Of a DNA stretch of 64,000 bases, positions 28,101-40,634 are shown in pieces (positions within the stretch are counted from its first letter, which is position 1; each line of letters begins with the position of its first letter). A program made the translations under genes and the position numbers. A model generated the notes under the pieces. That model made no database searches, had not been told where the DNA came from, and saw only the letters and a program-made list of their open reading frames with translations. The stretch comes from Phoronis australis. Taxonomy: Eukaryota > Phoronida > Phoronidae. The stretch covers positions 584,343 to 648,342 of the forward strand of contig NMRA01000019.1 of assembly GCA_002633005.1 (NCBI GenBank), read 5' to 3'.

Positions 28101-31100
28101 CAACAAAGATCTTAAAGCTGCGTTTCGCCCTGTTTAGCTGACTGAAAATTAAATTGGCCCTTTTACGCTCATAAAATCGGTCTCATAATAGTCCTTACCG
28201 TGATACAGTTTTATCTCCCTTAGCAACAAAAACAAAGAAACCATTAGCGACTCAAAAAACACTTCAGAGGTTATATGGGTTGTCTAACCTTAAAATTTGG
28301 GAATTTGAAAACAGTGCACGTACGCATTGGCTGCGGCTTGTGTTAGTAGCGCTTATAACCTCCTTGAGGATCACGGTAAGGAATGTTTGAGATTGATTTT
28401 ATGAGAGTACAAGGCCTAATTTTGTTTTCGTTTTTTAGCCGGTAAACTGAGCGTAATGCAGCTTTAACTATCTGTCATAGATTCCTTCAGGTAACTGAAT
28501 CATAAGTACGTCTTACATATTTTTCTCAAAAATACGTCCATTTTACAGGACTTGGTGAAAAACTATAGACCTTGCATTCACAAGTTATTATCACTCGTAT
28601 TGGTATGCATGCATTCGTCTCAATTCAAATGCATTACTGACAATACTTCCTGGTTTATTTTGAGTTCCACGCGATTTGCCGTCGACTCTGTTTGACTAGC
28701 TTCTGGAAGTGTTATTGTACACGTATTGTATGTAATATATTGTACGCGAAACACTATCACGGGAGTCACGTGTCAAACTGCATAAAAGGCATTGCGAAGA
28801 TACCATACACCCTTAACACGCAGGTGCGACGTACAATCGTGCTTCTTAATCGGGTACCGTTTCAGTAAGCAACAATTCATACCTTTAGTTGATTAAGAAA
28901 GTTTGCTTTCTTTTCTTAAATAAATAAATAAATCGAGCCAGGAAACCCATGTCAAAACAGTTTGTTTGGAAAACACTTGGGGCTACCAACACACGACCGA
29001 GCCGAGACTATGACGGCACAAACACAAAAAGCACAATGGCACACGGTTTAATGTAGTCAAAAGTCACACACCCCCGGGCGGTTTGACTTAACCTGTTCAG
29101 CACCATAAGATTTACATTCTATCACAGTTCAATTTTGATTACAAAAAGATGGCGGGTGCTTAAAATGATTTCAGTGGTATGGAATTGAAAGGGACACTAG
29201 TCAGTGCTCGTCAAGTATATTTTCTGCAAACGGAATTCCACCCAGTGTTACAGTGACGTACAGTTCTATGTAACTCGCGAAATGTAATTGTTAGTTTAAG
29301 TTTACCGGTTTCCATTAAAAATATACAACTGTGCTGTCAGTGTACGTATATATCAGGACAACCGGTGCGTTTCGCGACGTTTTGTCATTCTTTTCACAAT
29401 AACAGTCGAAAATGCTCGCCAATTCGACAATGTTTTGCTCGTCGTTTAACAATAGATTTCTAAGGACTTGCGGGTTTTGTAGCCAACACGCTAATGTCTG
29501 AAAATCAATTGTGCTGTATTCCCGTATTGGTCCCTTTAATTATCTGAGGAGTTCGCGCCCGATGTCGATCGAAATTTAACACATTTTAACGCAATGATTA
29601 TGTACATAGCAAATGCTCACATAACTTCTCGTGACTCCCTTGAAACGCACATTTGCAGTTGAGGCAACAATTTCAAAGGTCGAACATAAATGTTCGAGAA
29701 TTAAAAAGGTTTTGCAGTGACTTTAATGTAAAAATGCGTACAAATATATTCTCGAGACTTAAGTACCAAATTCGTTAAGCTATTTTAAAAGCTAAATGAT
29801 TTCAACATCACAAACTCGAAAAGAATGCAGAAGGCCTGATATCGTGTCATGCGCTATAATAGAAAGTAGGCCGATCGTGTTCGTGTAATGTTATCGCTGG
29901 AGTACCACGCGCTATCATCAAACATTATTCTCCTCAAGTATTCGCCGAATTTAGGCCAATCGGCCATAAAAAAAACTTGAAATTGAAAAAGAGTCAACAC
30001 GACCGTCTGTAACCTTCAGTCTTGAAAACAAGGTGAATTGGGCAATAGACGGCGACACAATTGTCTTAGTGGTACTTGTTCGGCGTGGTTCTGTAAATAT
30101 TACCCATCGCTAAAATTGGATTTATGTGTCAGCAGGCTGCAGAAGTCTGCCAGGTAAAATGCAATGCGACAGTCATGTAAACGGTAGTGTTCTCGACACA
30201 CTGCAATAAATAGATTCTCTACGTCTTTTACATGATGTCCTTGGCTCAACTGCTGCTTTAAATAATACAAACTGTGTAATAAATGGCGAGATATAAAACG
30301 TAAATATAAGTTGTTTAATAGTTCCATGTAAGTTCTCACAAATAATTTCTGGTAAGATTTTAGCCTCTGAAAGAATCTACCGAGTCTTCGTGCAGAAAGA
30401 ACTACTGGAATGTAATTATATGTAGTTAAATTAATAAATTCTTTGTTTCAGTTCCCAAGCCGTTCTTCTGGAACCCATACCTTCAGAGGCCGCTCCACAA
30501 ACGAAAGGGTGGACAAGTTAGGTTCTCCAACGACCAGACAGTAGAACTAGAGAAGAAGTTTGAAAGTCAAAAATATCTGTCACCCCCCGAACGCAAAAGA
30601 TTGGCCAAAGTTTTACAGCTTACAGAACGACAGGTAAGTTAATTATATGAGATACTCAAACGTTGAGTTGCGTAGTGACTAGTGTGCCAACTAGAAAATA
30701 CGAAAGCACAAAACAATTTCTCTATTATCTTAACTACTAAGAGACGACGGTAGTTGTGAGCACACTGATTGATCGTGAGAATCCACGAGATATTTCGCCG
30801 CGCGTGACAGTTACAGTGCAGGGCCCGACCATTTGTTGAGATCAATCATGAAAATTTAACACGAGGATTGAAGGAGGAATCGGGAATGTTTGGCGATGGA
30901 GGCATTTTTAAGTATCTAGCCACATTCTTAGCGTCGCATGTGTTAGCCAGGTGGAGACTATTTCACACCTTGAAGCAGTTGTAATCAACAGGTCATTTAT
31001 TAATCCCTAAATATACAAACATGTTTAGCCTCCAGTTCTCCACTATTTCTAGTACACACGAGGGGCAATTCGACAGATTTGGTAGATTTCCGCCGGCCAA

Positions 31101-31947
31101 TTGGCCCTGAACCTTTTCACGTTGTCACGCTCTATAGATGCCTGTGTAAACACCTCCTCTACCCAATGTTTGCAGTAAGATAACTGAAAACCCACAGAAT
31201 AAACCATAAACCTTACGCAAAGACCCGCAACTTGACCACTGTGGTATTCGCAGCAAGCTTAATTGTTTCGGTAAGAAATGCAATTACTTGATAGGCATAC
31301 CACCAGCAACTTTCCTTAACCACTCTTTATTTTTTAATTGTCACATTAAATAGAGAGTTTGAAGGTCAACCATTTTTTGTCAATGAATGCTTGTAATACA
31401 ACGCCATGCAATATTAGCTCTAAAACTAGTTGTAGACACGACTCGCTTGGAGTCGCTTCAGGCCATACTCGACATGCTAAAAATGTTGCAGTGAATTATG
31501 TTGCTTACAACACATTTCTGACCAAGTCTTTAATGTTGTTACTGTAATATGCAAACCATACAGCACTTCGATTACTTTTTAGGTGAAAACATGGTTTCAA
31601 AACAGACGAGCAAAATGGCGAAGACTTAAACAGGTAAGTCAAGCTGGCTTCGTAACTATTCATCTCTAACGAGTCCGTGGTAAGCAAAACAGTTCCCACG
31701 CCTATGATTTTCTAATAAAACTTGAGCAGAGGGTAAGAAAAATGGCAGTTGCTTGGTACGACCAGTTTCGCAGAAGAAAAACTGAGTTTGTCCTGTTACG
31801 ATTTTGCAGGAATCACCGGATCAGGCGAAAACTGATGACGACATAAAGCGTGAAGAAGAATCGAGGCATACGGATGAAGAAGAATCTGAAGGGGAAGATG
31901 TAGCTGAAAACGAGGACGACGAGCAAATCGATGTTACGAAAACGTAA
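22117..31947 (+). CDS. HHEX: HHEX homeobox transcription factor, four exons
   Basis: Exons are 22117-22480, 30452-30633, 31583-31633 and 31810-31947 (stop 31945-31947). Donors are gtgagt, gtaagt, gtaagt; every acceptor ends in AG; phases are 1, 0, 0. The sum is 735 nt, 244 aa, against about 270 aa for vertebrate HHEX. Residues 40-48 read FMIDDILGR, the N-terminal Groucho-binding (eh1-like) motif. A Pro/Ala-rich stretch follows. The homeodomain spans about residues 139-198, starting [11 protein letters not shown], with [12 protein letters not shown] in helix 2 and [16 protein letters not shown] in helix 3. Exon 4 encodes a Glu/Asp-rich tail. The 51-bp third exon and the intron between homeodomain positions 44 and 45 match the known HHEX structure. 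In other animals HHEX is a nuclear repressor in endoderm, blood and endothelial precursors and foregut organs; that role is inferred here. The start is the first in-frame ATG before the conserved N-terminus. Confidence 0.97.
23560..23710. repeat. Dispersed repeat, copy 2 of 3
   Basis: Shared blocks are ttcagcgaatttctgacaga, gggttttgttgctttctagc, tctggtcaaagtt and cttcggccgtaaaa. It lies in HHEX intron 1. Confidence 0.6.
24424..24585. repeat. Dispersed repeat, copy 3 of 3
   Basis: Shared blocks are gatttcagccaatatctgga, gattttattgtcttatacgt, tctggttcaagct and tttcggccgtaaaa. It lies in HHEX intron 1. A block with gttctgctggcg lies about 90-120 bp upstream of both this copy and copy 2. Confidence 0.6.
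27304..27541. mobile_element. MITE with ggcccgtt termini
   Basis: The left end ggcccgttccagaaaactga matches the inverted right end tcagtttcttgtaacgggcc. Internal AT-rich segments such as cttatctaagacaaat are also partly inverted. It is in HHEX intron 1 and has no ORF. Confidence 0.7.
28112..28467. mobile_element. MITE with agctgc termini flanked by TTAA
   Basis: Ends ttaaagctgcgtttcgccct and gcgtaatgcagctttaa are inverted copies flanked by TTAA, the target site of piggyBac-type elements. A diverged relative is at 53276-53626. Confidence 0.65.
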
Positions 31948-33000
31948 AGAGATATCGAGCATTCTCGACACCGGTTTTAAAATATGCTGGAGCGGACAGT
32001 CTCTCTTAAATCTTAAATATTTCTAGAGACAGTTGCTCGCGACAATCATTCCAGTTTCGTGCAATGTATGGGTCGATTGAAAGCACCCGGCAAAAAGACA
32101 TCTGTTGTGCGACACAAGCGAAGACTTTCAGTACGGCACCTGGCCGGGTCCGCAGTCACGAACGGCAGGACTCGCGGTGATTGCGTATTAGTAACAACGC
32201 TAGCGATCTGTCGCTCTGGAATTTTAACATCTGAACAGATCGAACTATCGACGATGCAGTTCTGACAAATGTTATTTTTATGATCTGGAAGCCGTGGAAT
32301 GAGGGCAATGGCGGAATTAAGCCCAACTGTTTTGTTGTTCTTGTTAATGTTGTATTAGTACAACTTATTATTTCTCATGTTTTGTAAATGTTTAAATGAA
32401 ATATTTATACGTTTTATTATGCAAAGAGCTATAAGTTGGTAAATATAGTTTAATGGTGTTAAGAAATTGATGTTAAACAACACACTCTACATCCAGACAC
32501 CAACACACCAACACACAAACAACAGTGGTACCTCTCCCATAAAGTAAGTACTAAAGCTCGTAGAATCGGGAGCGACTGGCGTAAAATTTGGCTAAACGAA
32601 AGAAGACAAAATGAAGCTTTGTAAAAATTATTCAGAAAATATGATGGACTTTAATATCACATTTTATAAAAATAGCCTAGTATAATTTCCATACATCGTT
32701 ATCAGATGACGTAACTGGAATAAAACGAGCTATAAAATACGTATTATTTTTACAAGTGGACAGTAACTTGTAAAAATAATCCGTATTTTGTAACGCCTGT
32801 TCACTTGAGGATCGATGACCAACGTTGATCAGTCTTACCACCCGTGAAGTAAATTTGAAGTTTATAAAATACTTCATTATTTCTACGTGTGCCATCAAAA
32901 ATGTGTGTGAACAATCCAAAAGTCATTCGGTTATCTGGTTTATATTTTATAGTTTCTAGAGTATGGCAAAAAGAAGGTTAACGACAATGTTAATAATAAA
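31948..33000 (+). other. Probable HHEX 3' UTR with two candidate poly(A) signals
   Basis: AATAAA hexamers occur at 32719-32724 and 32995-33000 downstream of the HHEX stop. No closer canonical signal was seen. Short open frames inside this stretch have no recognisable domain. Which signal is used cannot be told from sequence. Confidence 0.35.
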
Positions 33001-36000
33001 ACCACTGGCCTTGAGTGTATTGCTCATTAATCTATTACATTCCCAGCCCATGGCTGTGAAAAAGAGAAATTACTTGACAGAACGGATGACACCGATGTCG
33101 TAAAATAGCTTCTTTATAGTTCGGTCAAGGGTTCTTCACCTACATTTTCCTTGTTCACTCGCAATAGCCCGTATGTATTTCGCGATCCAAAGCGCTCAAT
33201 TGGCTCTTAGAAGTTTATGGAGAGTGAATGCAGTGCCGTATAAGAGATTTGACTTCATAGAAATCATGTACGCGACTCGCCGAATTTAGAGCTATGTAAA
33301 ATCGAGATGCCACCAGAGAAAATGTCGCGTGAGAACGTGTGGACAGGAAAGCAAAATAATATTAAACCGTCATATTTCACAACAAGAATGGCTACCGTTG
33401 GGGACATAATTTGACATATCGTGTTACGTAATGCATGTTGTATATGACGAATTACGTAAATCGGGCCTAAAATCTACCTTCGAATTCATACTCGACTGGT
33501 AGCTAGTCGGTGGGCCCCTGAGGTGTATAACATTTCGTGAGACAGTGTTTTCACCTGGCAATTTGCCGTTTTCTTGTGTGACTCAAAAAAGTGTTTCTAA
33601 TTTACTATCTAAAAAGTTATCACGTTTTTAGCTCCACATGTTCTGTAAAAAATGAGTTTATATCGATTAAACTGTCGCATATGTTGAGCAGCAGACGGTG
33701 CCAGAAACACCAGCATTAGCGTATCAGACACTGAGAAACATATTTCTTGTATCCACGGTAGATGCAGACACCCGCCGTGGGTACTGGAAAAACAAATCCT
33801 TGGCTGAAAGGCAAAAAGTACCGTCAAAGACAGGTACGGAGGTATAGAACGCTCGGTGTTGTCGGAGGTCGGTGAATATCCAGAATTGGAAACGTTTATC
33901 ATTTAGCTGTGGGTATGATAATGGTTAATCATTTTGATGACAGTAGAAAAATCATTTGTTTTGTTGTTGGTTTAATTTTAACTTTGTCATTGGTTTAGGT
34001 ATGTAATTCGACCTGAATCAGTTGATTTTTTTCTAGTACCCCTTTGACATCATTTGATAATCTTCGGCAAATGAAAGGAAGCACGAGTCAGGTTTCTTGT
34101 AAGCAAATTATGTCAAGTGATATCGTTATAAGCCAGTGAAGCTTCACGAATTTGGCATTAATGGATTGGGTATTAATACTTAACAAGATTTTCTACTGTT
34201 TAAAAAAACAGAGACCGTTAGAGCTGAAATAGATTTCCTCATAAGAGGGCGTTACATTCGTCGTTTAAATTATGTGTTAACCAACCTATGGTTTTCTTAA
34301 TAATTTTGCATTACGTCACCAATGCGAGCGAATTGTACGTGGGGCGAGTCGTTGTGCCAACGCAAACACAGGTATTACTAAGGACAAATGAAGGGAAAAA
34401 GTGACACAAAACGAGAAATAAATTTGCTATGACTAACTGCTTGCCGCAACAGAGAAAAGTAAATATATAAATAGCGGGAATTAACATGGAAATTATTATC
34501 ACTCGAACACGTAGATACAACCTCAGACATAAAACACATTTTCTTGTATAATAATGAATTAACAGCTACTATACACCAAAACAAGGAATCTTCTTAAGAA
34601 AGGAAAAGGACAATGCTAGTTACAACAGGTAAGATAAAACACGTGATTACACAACGTAAAAATGGAAGACACTAAAACAAAAAGAAGACGAAACCGGTGG
34701 TAGTATAAACAATTCTACCTCCAGCAGGTTAGTATGCATTTCCATGCAGCATGGTCAATTTTCGAGTCGAGTTTCGAGCACAGAGACTCCGCAACCAGGG
34801 CCCGGTCTCCAATCTTTTTACTCGAAATGAAACTCGAAATTAGGTTTGGCATTTTCTACTCTACTTTTGGGCGAACTTAAGAAAAGTGTCTATTATTCTA
34901 TGCTCGAGTACACAATAACTTACGAAGATAATTTATTGCCCTTAGTTCACAGTTTGTAAACCCAATATTAAAGCAATAAGTTCGAGTTTGAACTCGAAAT
35001 TTCGAGTTTTACTCGAGTTTGTAGCACGAATAAAAGGGTCTTCAAGGGCAAACTTGAACTAGAAACTCCTATGCATAAACTATAATGTATTCGAACACAG
35101 TCTGATAACCAATTATCTTAAGTTCACACAAAAAGAGCAGAGAAATTGCCAAAAATAGTTTCGAGTTCGTTTCGAGTACAAAGATTAGAGACCGGGCCCA
35201 CGTCTCAAAAATCAAACTGACGACGCGACATACAATACAGCAAACGAGAACCATAATGCCAGCACAAAGGTAGGCAGCACGCTGTGACTTGCACGTCTTG
35301 CGTTTTCTCGAGTTTCTTGCGTTCACGGAAAGCAGTCGTATTACATTTAAATAAGCTCAGAAGTTCGCAGTTAGAACGATCACTTGAATACAGCAATCGC
35401 TAGGCAGTATCAATCACGACCTCGAGAATCTAGGTCATTTATTACAGCCAATGAGCGTCGTCAATTAATTAGTTTTTAATGGTCACTGGCAGTCACATCC
35501 ATGCAAAACCAAAAATGCAGTGTCCCAACGGAGCTAAATTACCTTGTCACTGGTTGCGACTACACGAGTTCAACATCTCGAACACTCACTGATTACGGTA
35601 TATAGCCAGGTCACACTTCAAATAAATTAACCAATCACACAGTAGAATTTAGTCATCTCTGGAAATGGTTACAAGAACTCCGTAGAGGACTGCAACAAGA
35701 ATTGATCGTGACTGGGCTTCGGTGAGAAAGATAAACTGGAGGTTTTAACACCAACACTGGATTTAAACGACCTCCAAGACAACTTTGGAAAAAACAAAAA
35801 CGTCTCTATATTCTTAAATTCAAAAGATTTTTTAACATTTCTAAAATATTAGGTGGTTTGAATATTTCAGTGCAATGAATTTTCAAACAAAAACAAAAAT
35901 GTCAATTCTTAATTCACACGATTTCTACTTTTTAGCTTTCAGCATTTCTAGAATATTAGGTCTTTTGAATATTTCAATATTACTTAATTTCATATCAATG

Positions 36001-39000
36001 AAACTTTCATTGAAGAAAAATGAAGAGAGAATTACAAGTGTACTGAATCGTATTAATTTTTGAGATGTCGTGCATTCGCAAAAGCATGATTTTGCTTCAA
36101 TCATTCAGTGGCATCATATTGTCTTATTGTGATTAGTAGTTACATTCTACACTGAGAACGACTTGTGTCGATTTTTCCCTTTAAATTTACTAGTCGTAAA
36201 CAAGAGGCATAATTTTGTTGAGTTCATGACCAGTATCCAAAAGAGGATTTTCTGACAGAACAAAGATACCAACTGAGAAGCCAGAAATAGCTCTCCGCTG
36301 CTTAGTCATCTAAAATAATTTTAACGATTCAAATTTGATTACTGAAATACAAGGTACACATGGTACACAAGCTACGTAGATAAAACTGATTGTAAACACA
36401 AACGAACAACAGGACAAGCATTGATGTAAGAATCCCAACATCAAAAACATTCATGTGCACTTCCTACACACCTGTAAGTTAACAACTGTATAATTAGCAC
36501 AAGGAATTAGCACAAGGAATTAGCATGAACGAACGGTCATCGACATCCCTAAGATGTCACATAACGACAATTTTGACGCTGTTAATTTTTTATTCAACAT
36601 TTCCGACAACATATTCTTTAAACTAAAAATATCCTGCACAGTAGGTCCGAATACCGGCATTATCAGAGCGAAGAGCTCCCCTGGTGCCAACAGTCTGGTA
36701 GTCTATCAACGAACTGGTCGATATTACGCGATAAAATACATTAGTGTTATGATAAATAGTCCCAGACCCTCCTAGTCGACAAGTTATTGGGTAGTTCTCT
36801 ACACACTAACAACGGGACGCTATCTAATTCTAATAATCAAATGTGACAGATTAAAAACGGCGGTGTCAAATGATTCCTACAATTGTTTGAGGGTCACAGT
36901 GTAATAGGCAAATTAATTGATTTCTTATCGGTGTACTTCATTATGAAATGGGCAACACGCCTGTCAGTGTTTTGGCAATGTAAATAATTATTTTATGAAC
37001 TTTTGTGGATTTAATTTTTAAAAGCCATTGCGGAAATTCAGCTGGTCACATTATTTCTAGTAAAGCTACCGCGTCCCAATTTCAGAAAATCAAAGTATAT
37101 GGATCTTGTTTCGTTTCTAAGTATTGAAATTGCAATAGACACGCGGCACAAAGTACAAAATCGCATTGGCTTAGTTTTCGAAAGACAACTGTTTTTTTCA
37201 AAATAATTTTCCAATGCATTAACTCATTTCTCGCACATATTTAGCGGAAAATTTTCAAACAAAAATTAAAAACCGAAACAAAAACAAGCACACGTCGAAA
37301 CAACTTTTGAAAAGGCGAAAACACTGTTTTGTGTGTAAACGTGTAACTATTTTATAGATATAGACAATAGACATCATGACGTTTGTGATTAACATCGACT
37401 TGCGAGATATCTTCTACTTTTGAAAACAGGACACAATTAACTCAAAAGCCACTTGTCTAAAGACACCTTTAAGGTCCTTAGGGCATATTTTACTTTGTTT
37501 TAGCGTACTTGTAAACTAACGAATCATTTGAACATTCAAAATTCAACTTTTCATAGATCTCAAAGAAATTCAAAGCATGGATTTGATGTTTATAAATTTT
37601 GAGAGCACGCTATCTTCTTAAAGCACTTGCTTTTAATTTTATCAGCAATCACTATTAATTATACCGTATCTATAATAACTTTTGCTATCACACTCCGTAC
37701 TCGTCCAGTTATCACTAGACGGGATTTAAGATCCGATACTTTTAACATGCTTTCCGCGCGTGGGGCGCTCCGAGTGATTATCTATTTCACACAGAATCGT
37801 GAAGATCGTACAATCCTTGGAAGACGAAAAAACAACGAACTAAACGGGATGGAATAACAGGAATTCGAAAGTGTGTTGTCTAGACAAAGACAACATGTCC
37901 AGTGAGATGCGCATGGTATTAGTTACATGAAATTGTTATTGAAAATCGAGTGTTAAAAATGTACGGCCATGAAGAATTGGTCCCTCGATGTATTGAATGT
38001 GCGAGCACTTGGGCCCATGCGCCCACATTTTCACTGAAATAAAGTGTATGATCGACCAATTTTAAAATTTTATCGAGAGCGTTCCACGTAAGCTAGAGGC
38101 GTAGGAAGACACCTAGCAAGCTTTACTGGGGAAAAATAAATAACGTTTCTGTCAGACGTTTTCTCTAAAATGTGTCTCGACTCAACTTGTTTCTTATTCG
38201 GACAAGAATGATATCTAGGTAAGGCGGGAACACGTGACAGTCAGGCACATAAAATGACCAGGATTCTCTCTCTGGAAGAGTCCATTGGCTTGTGTCTTTC
38301 GACTTTCGTCCAAAAATCAGTCTACGGGTGGCTTAGCTTGTTTCACGAAAACGAGCTAAGGCTGAATGTCAGCAAATCTGTCTACAACTCGAAGTCAAAA
38401 GACACTGTCAGAAATACACTGTCTGCTCGACTAGACAGAAGACAAAAACGTTTCGAGAAACACAAATTGAAGATAAATTCAACTTTTGGTCATTCGTAAC
38501 CAGATTTCTTGCTTCTGGTTAAAAGTAAAAAAAAAACAAGTCAATACTCTCTCCGCGAAAAAGGCCCCTGCTATGACAAGTCACCACATCGAGTTAGATC
38601 TCACTGAGTCAAGCAACGACCAACTGTCAGTTCTCGCCAAGCAGGGTAAGGAAATTATCAAATGTCCCGGGATAGATAGGTGTAATGGGAAGCAGGCATA
38701 ATCCGGCAAAATTTATTTTTGTTGTCGGAAGGTGGGGAGGTTTCGGTGTTTTTAGTGCGAGTCAATTATTTACTCCTAATAATCTAACAGCGAAATCACG
38801 ACAACGTCTATGCAATGTAAAGGGTAACTTGTAATTTCAAATACAGAACATGCGCAACTATTGCAGTTGTAAACCTGGGAATAATCCGCATTAAAAATAA
38901 CGTCCAATTCTCGATCTGAAACTGCTTTTATGGCCAATTGAAAAACATAATCTTCGCCAATGGGCTAGCAGAAATGTTCACAGCTGAATGACAGTGAACT

Positions 39001-40453
39001 TTTTACCTTTTCCAGACTCGGAGAAGATTGCCCATTAGAGTGAAGATAAAAGAAACGCTAAAATTCGCCCCACCTATGGCAGACGACATGATTAATGAAA
39101 TCCCGTGAGATAAGGTAGAAATATCATTTGAAAACGGGACCATGTCATCGCGCTTGTCAGGTATTTGACGGAGGGTTTACATTATTATCGCAAATACTCA
39201 AGATTTCACGTGTTAATAGGCGCCAACGACAGTCAACGACAAGCCAATAGTAACGTGATTAGCACAATCATACTTCCGTATCTCTCTCCACAAAACACCT
39301 ACCAGTTTAGCGACACCTTTTACGGCTTCGTGCATGAGTGTAAGGAGCAAACGGGCCTGATGCCCTGAAGAACGCAAATTTGAATTCTTTCGAGGGTTGT
39401 TACATATACGTGTTTGGCAATAGTGGTTAGCAAATTTTCAAGAAGAAATAAAAAGAAAATAAAAATACTCATTTCGATAATAACCTTTATTTAGAGCAGA
39501 GATGTTAATGTTCTATGAAATCTCATTTAGATGACGGTCAATAATTGCCGAAATGCAATAATTGCAAACATTATAAAAAATACTTTAAGCCGCAAAAATA
39601 CTTATCAAAATTACGTAGGACCCAAGAAAAATGTCAAATTTGACTTGAACTTCAAATCATCACATCTCAGAAATGGCCGATCCTATTCATATGAAACTTT
39701 CAGATAACATGCTTTATGCAGGATTCCCCAAAAATGCTGCCAGCATTTGTTTTTAATTTGATCAACTTTAACGATTTTAATGAAAAAATGAACCGTTGCA
39801 TATATCAAAAAAGAAATGACAATTTATAAAACTGTAGCAGCATTTGTGAGATTTTCTCTTGAAATGTTGTATCAAACTGTTGTGTAAAACTGTTGTATCA
39901 AACAGTCACATAAGTGATACTGCTGTTTTGCTGTGTATATTTTTGCTAAATTTTAGGAATATGACATGGTCACAGTTCTAAGTCAAAAATCAAATTCTAT
40001 AGACTTTCTTTTTCCAGAAAATACATACTTTTCTTGAGTTAAATTCCTATAGATAACATCTTACCTCAAACTTCAAAAGATAAATAAATTACATGTTGTC
40101 AAAAAGAAACATGGTAAACAAAAATGTTCATTAAAAATTTAATGAAATTCAAGTCAGGATGTTTTATTTCAGTTCAGGACGAATAAATTGAATGGTCTTC
40201 CACAAAAACTGGTTTACCAAAAAAATCTTAAGTGTTCTTGATTGCAACCATGTTTGGAAGGTGGACCATAATGATATGTTTTGTCAATTGTTAATTAGCA
40301 GTCTACAAAGCTCTCGTGGCCAAAATTTTGCCTTTTACGCGTTACCTACCCATGAACAAAATTGATGACTTGACTGTGTCACAGTTGCCTGGACAAAGAC
40401 ACCCCATACATAATGTTAAAAGATGAACACAAGTTCTACCTAACCATGTCTGC
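33001..40453. other. Intergenic region between HHEX and ENPP (tail to tail)
   Basis: No coding exon was recognised. It holds the 34798-35199 MITE, a short tandem (gcacaaggaatta) near 36497-36525 and a partial duplication (tctaaaatattaggtggttt at about 35839, a variant at about 35947). CpG frequency drops near 39.7 kb. Confidence 0.5.
34798..35199. mobile_element. 402-bp MITE with about 40-bp inverted termini
   Basis: The left end gggcccggtctccaatcttt and the inverted right end aaagattagagaccgggccc agree with one substitution, and the match continues through actcgaaa-type motifs. The interior is rich in tcgag/ctcga. No transposase. Confidence 0.85.
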
Positions 40454-40459
40454 TTTATT
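40454..40459 (-). terminator. Candidate ENPP poly(A) signal
   Basis: TTTATT on the given strand reads AATAAA on the minus strand, about 175 nt after the ENPP stop codon. Position and sequence fit a polyadenylation signal; cleavage is not shown. Confidence 0.45.
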
Positions 40460-40634
40460 AGCCCATCCCTGTAGGTGCTGCCACCTGCAGCAAACCACTT
40501 AAATTAATGCAAGGATTGAACAAATAACAGTAATGAATTTAACAATATACAATATTTAACAAGTTAACCTTTTGGTCTCTTGCAGACCCTCAACACATTA
40601 CCAAATTCGTGGACAATTTGAAAAAGTGAAATAT

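Larger units (their letters stand above)
22481..30451 (+). other. HHEX intron 1 (about 8 kb)
   Basis: No coding exon could be found here. It holds two copies of a dispersed repeat (23560-23710 and 24424-24585), a short run of (tctgatttttt) repeats near 26517-26532, and two MITE-like elements (27304-27541 and 28112-28467). The rest is unassigned. A large first intron in a developmental regulator is a likely place for enhancers, but no specific site is supported. Confidence 0.6.

Noticed and set aside
32059-32265. 68-aa ORF after HHEX
   Set aside because: It lies in the probable 3' UTR and has no known domain.
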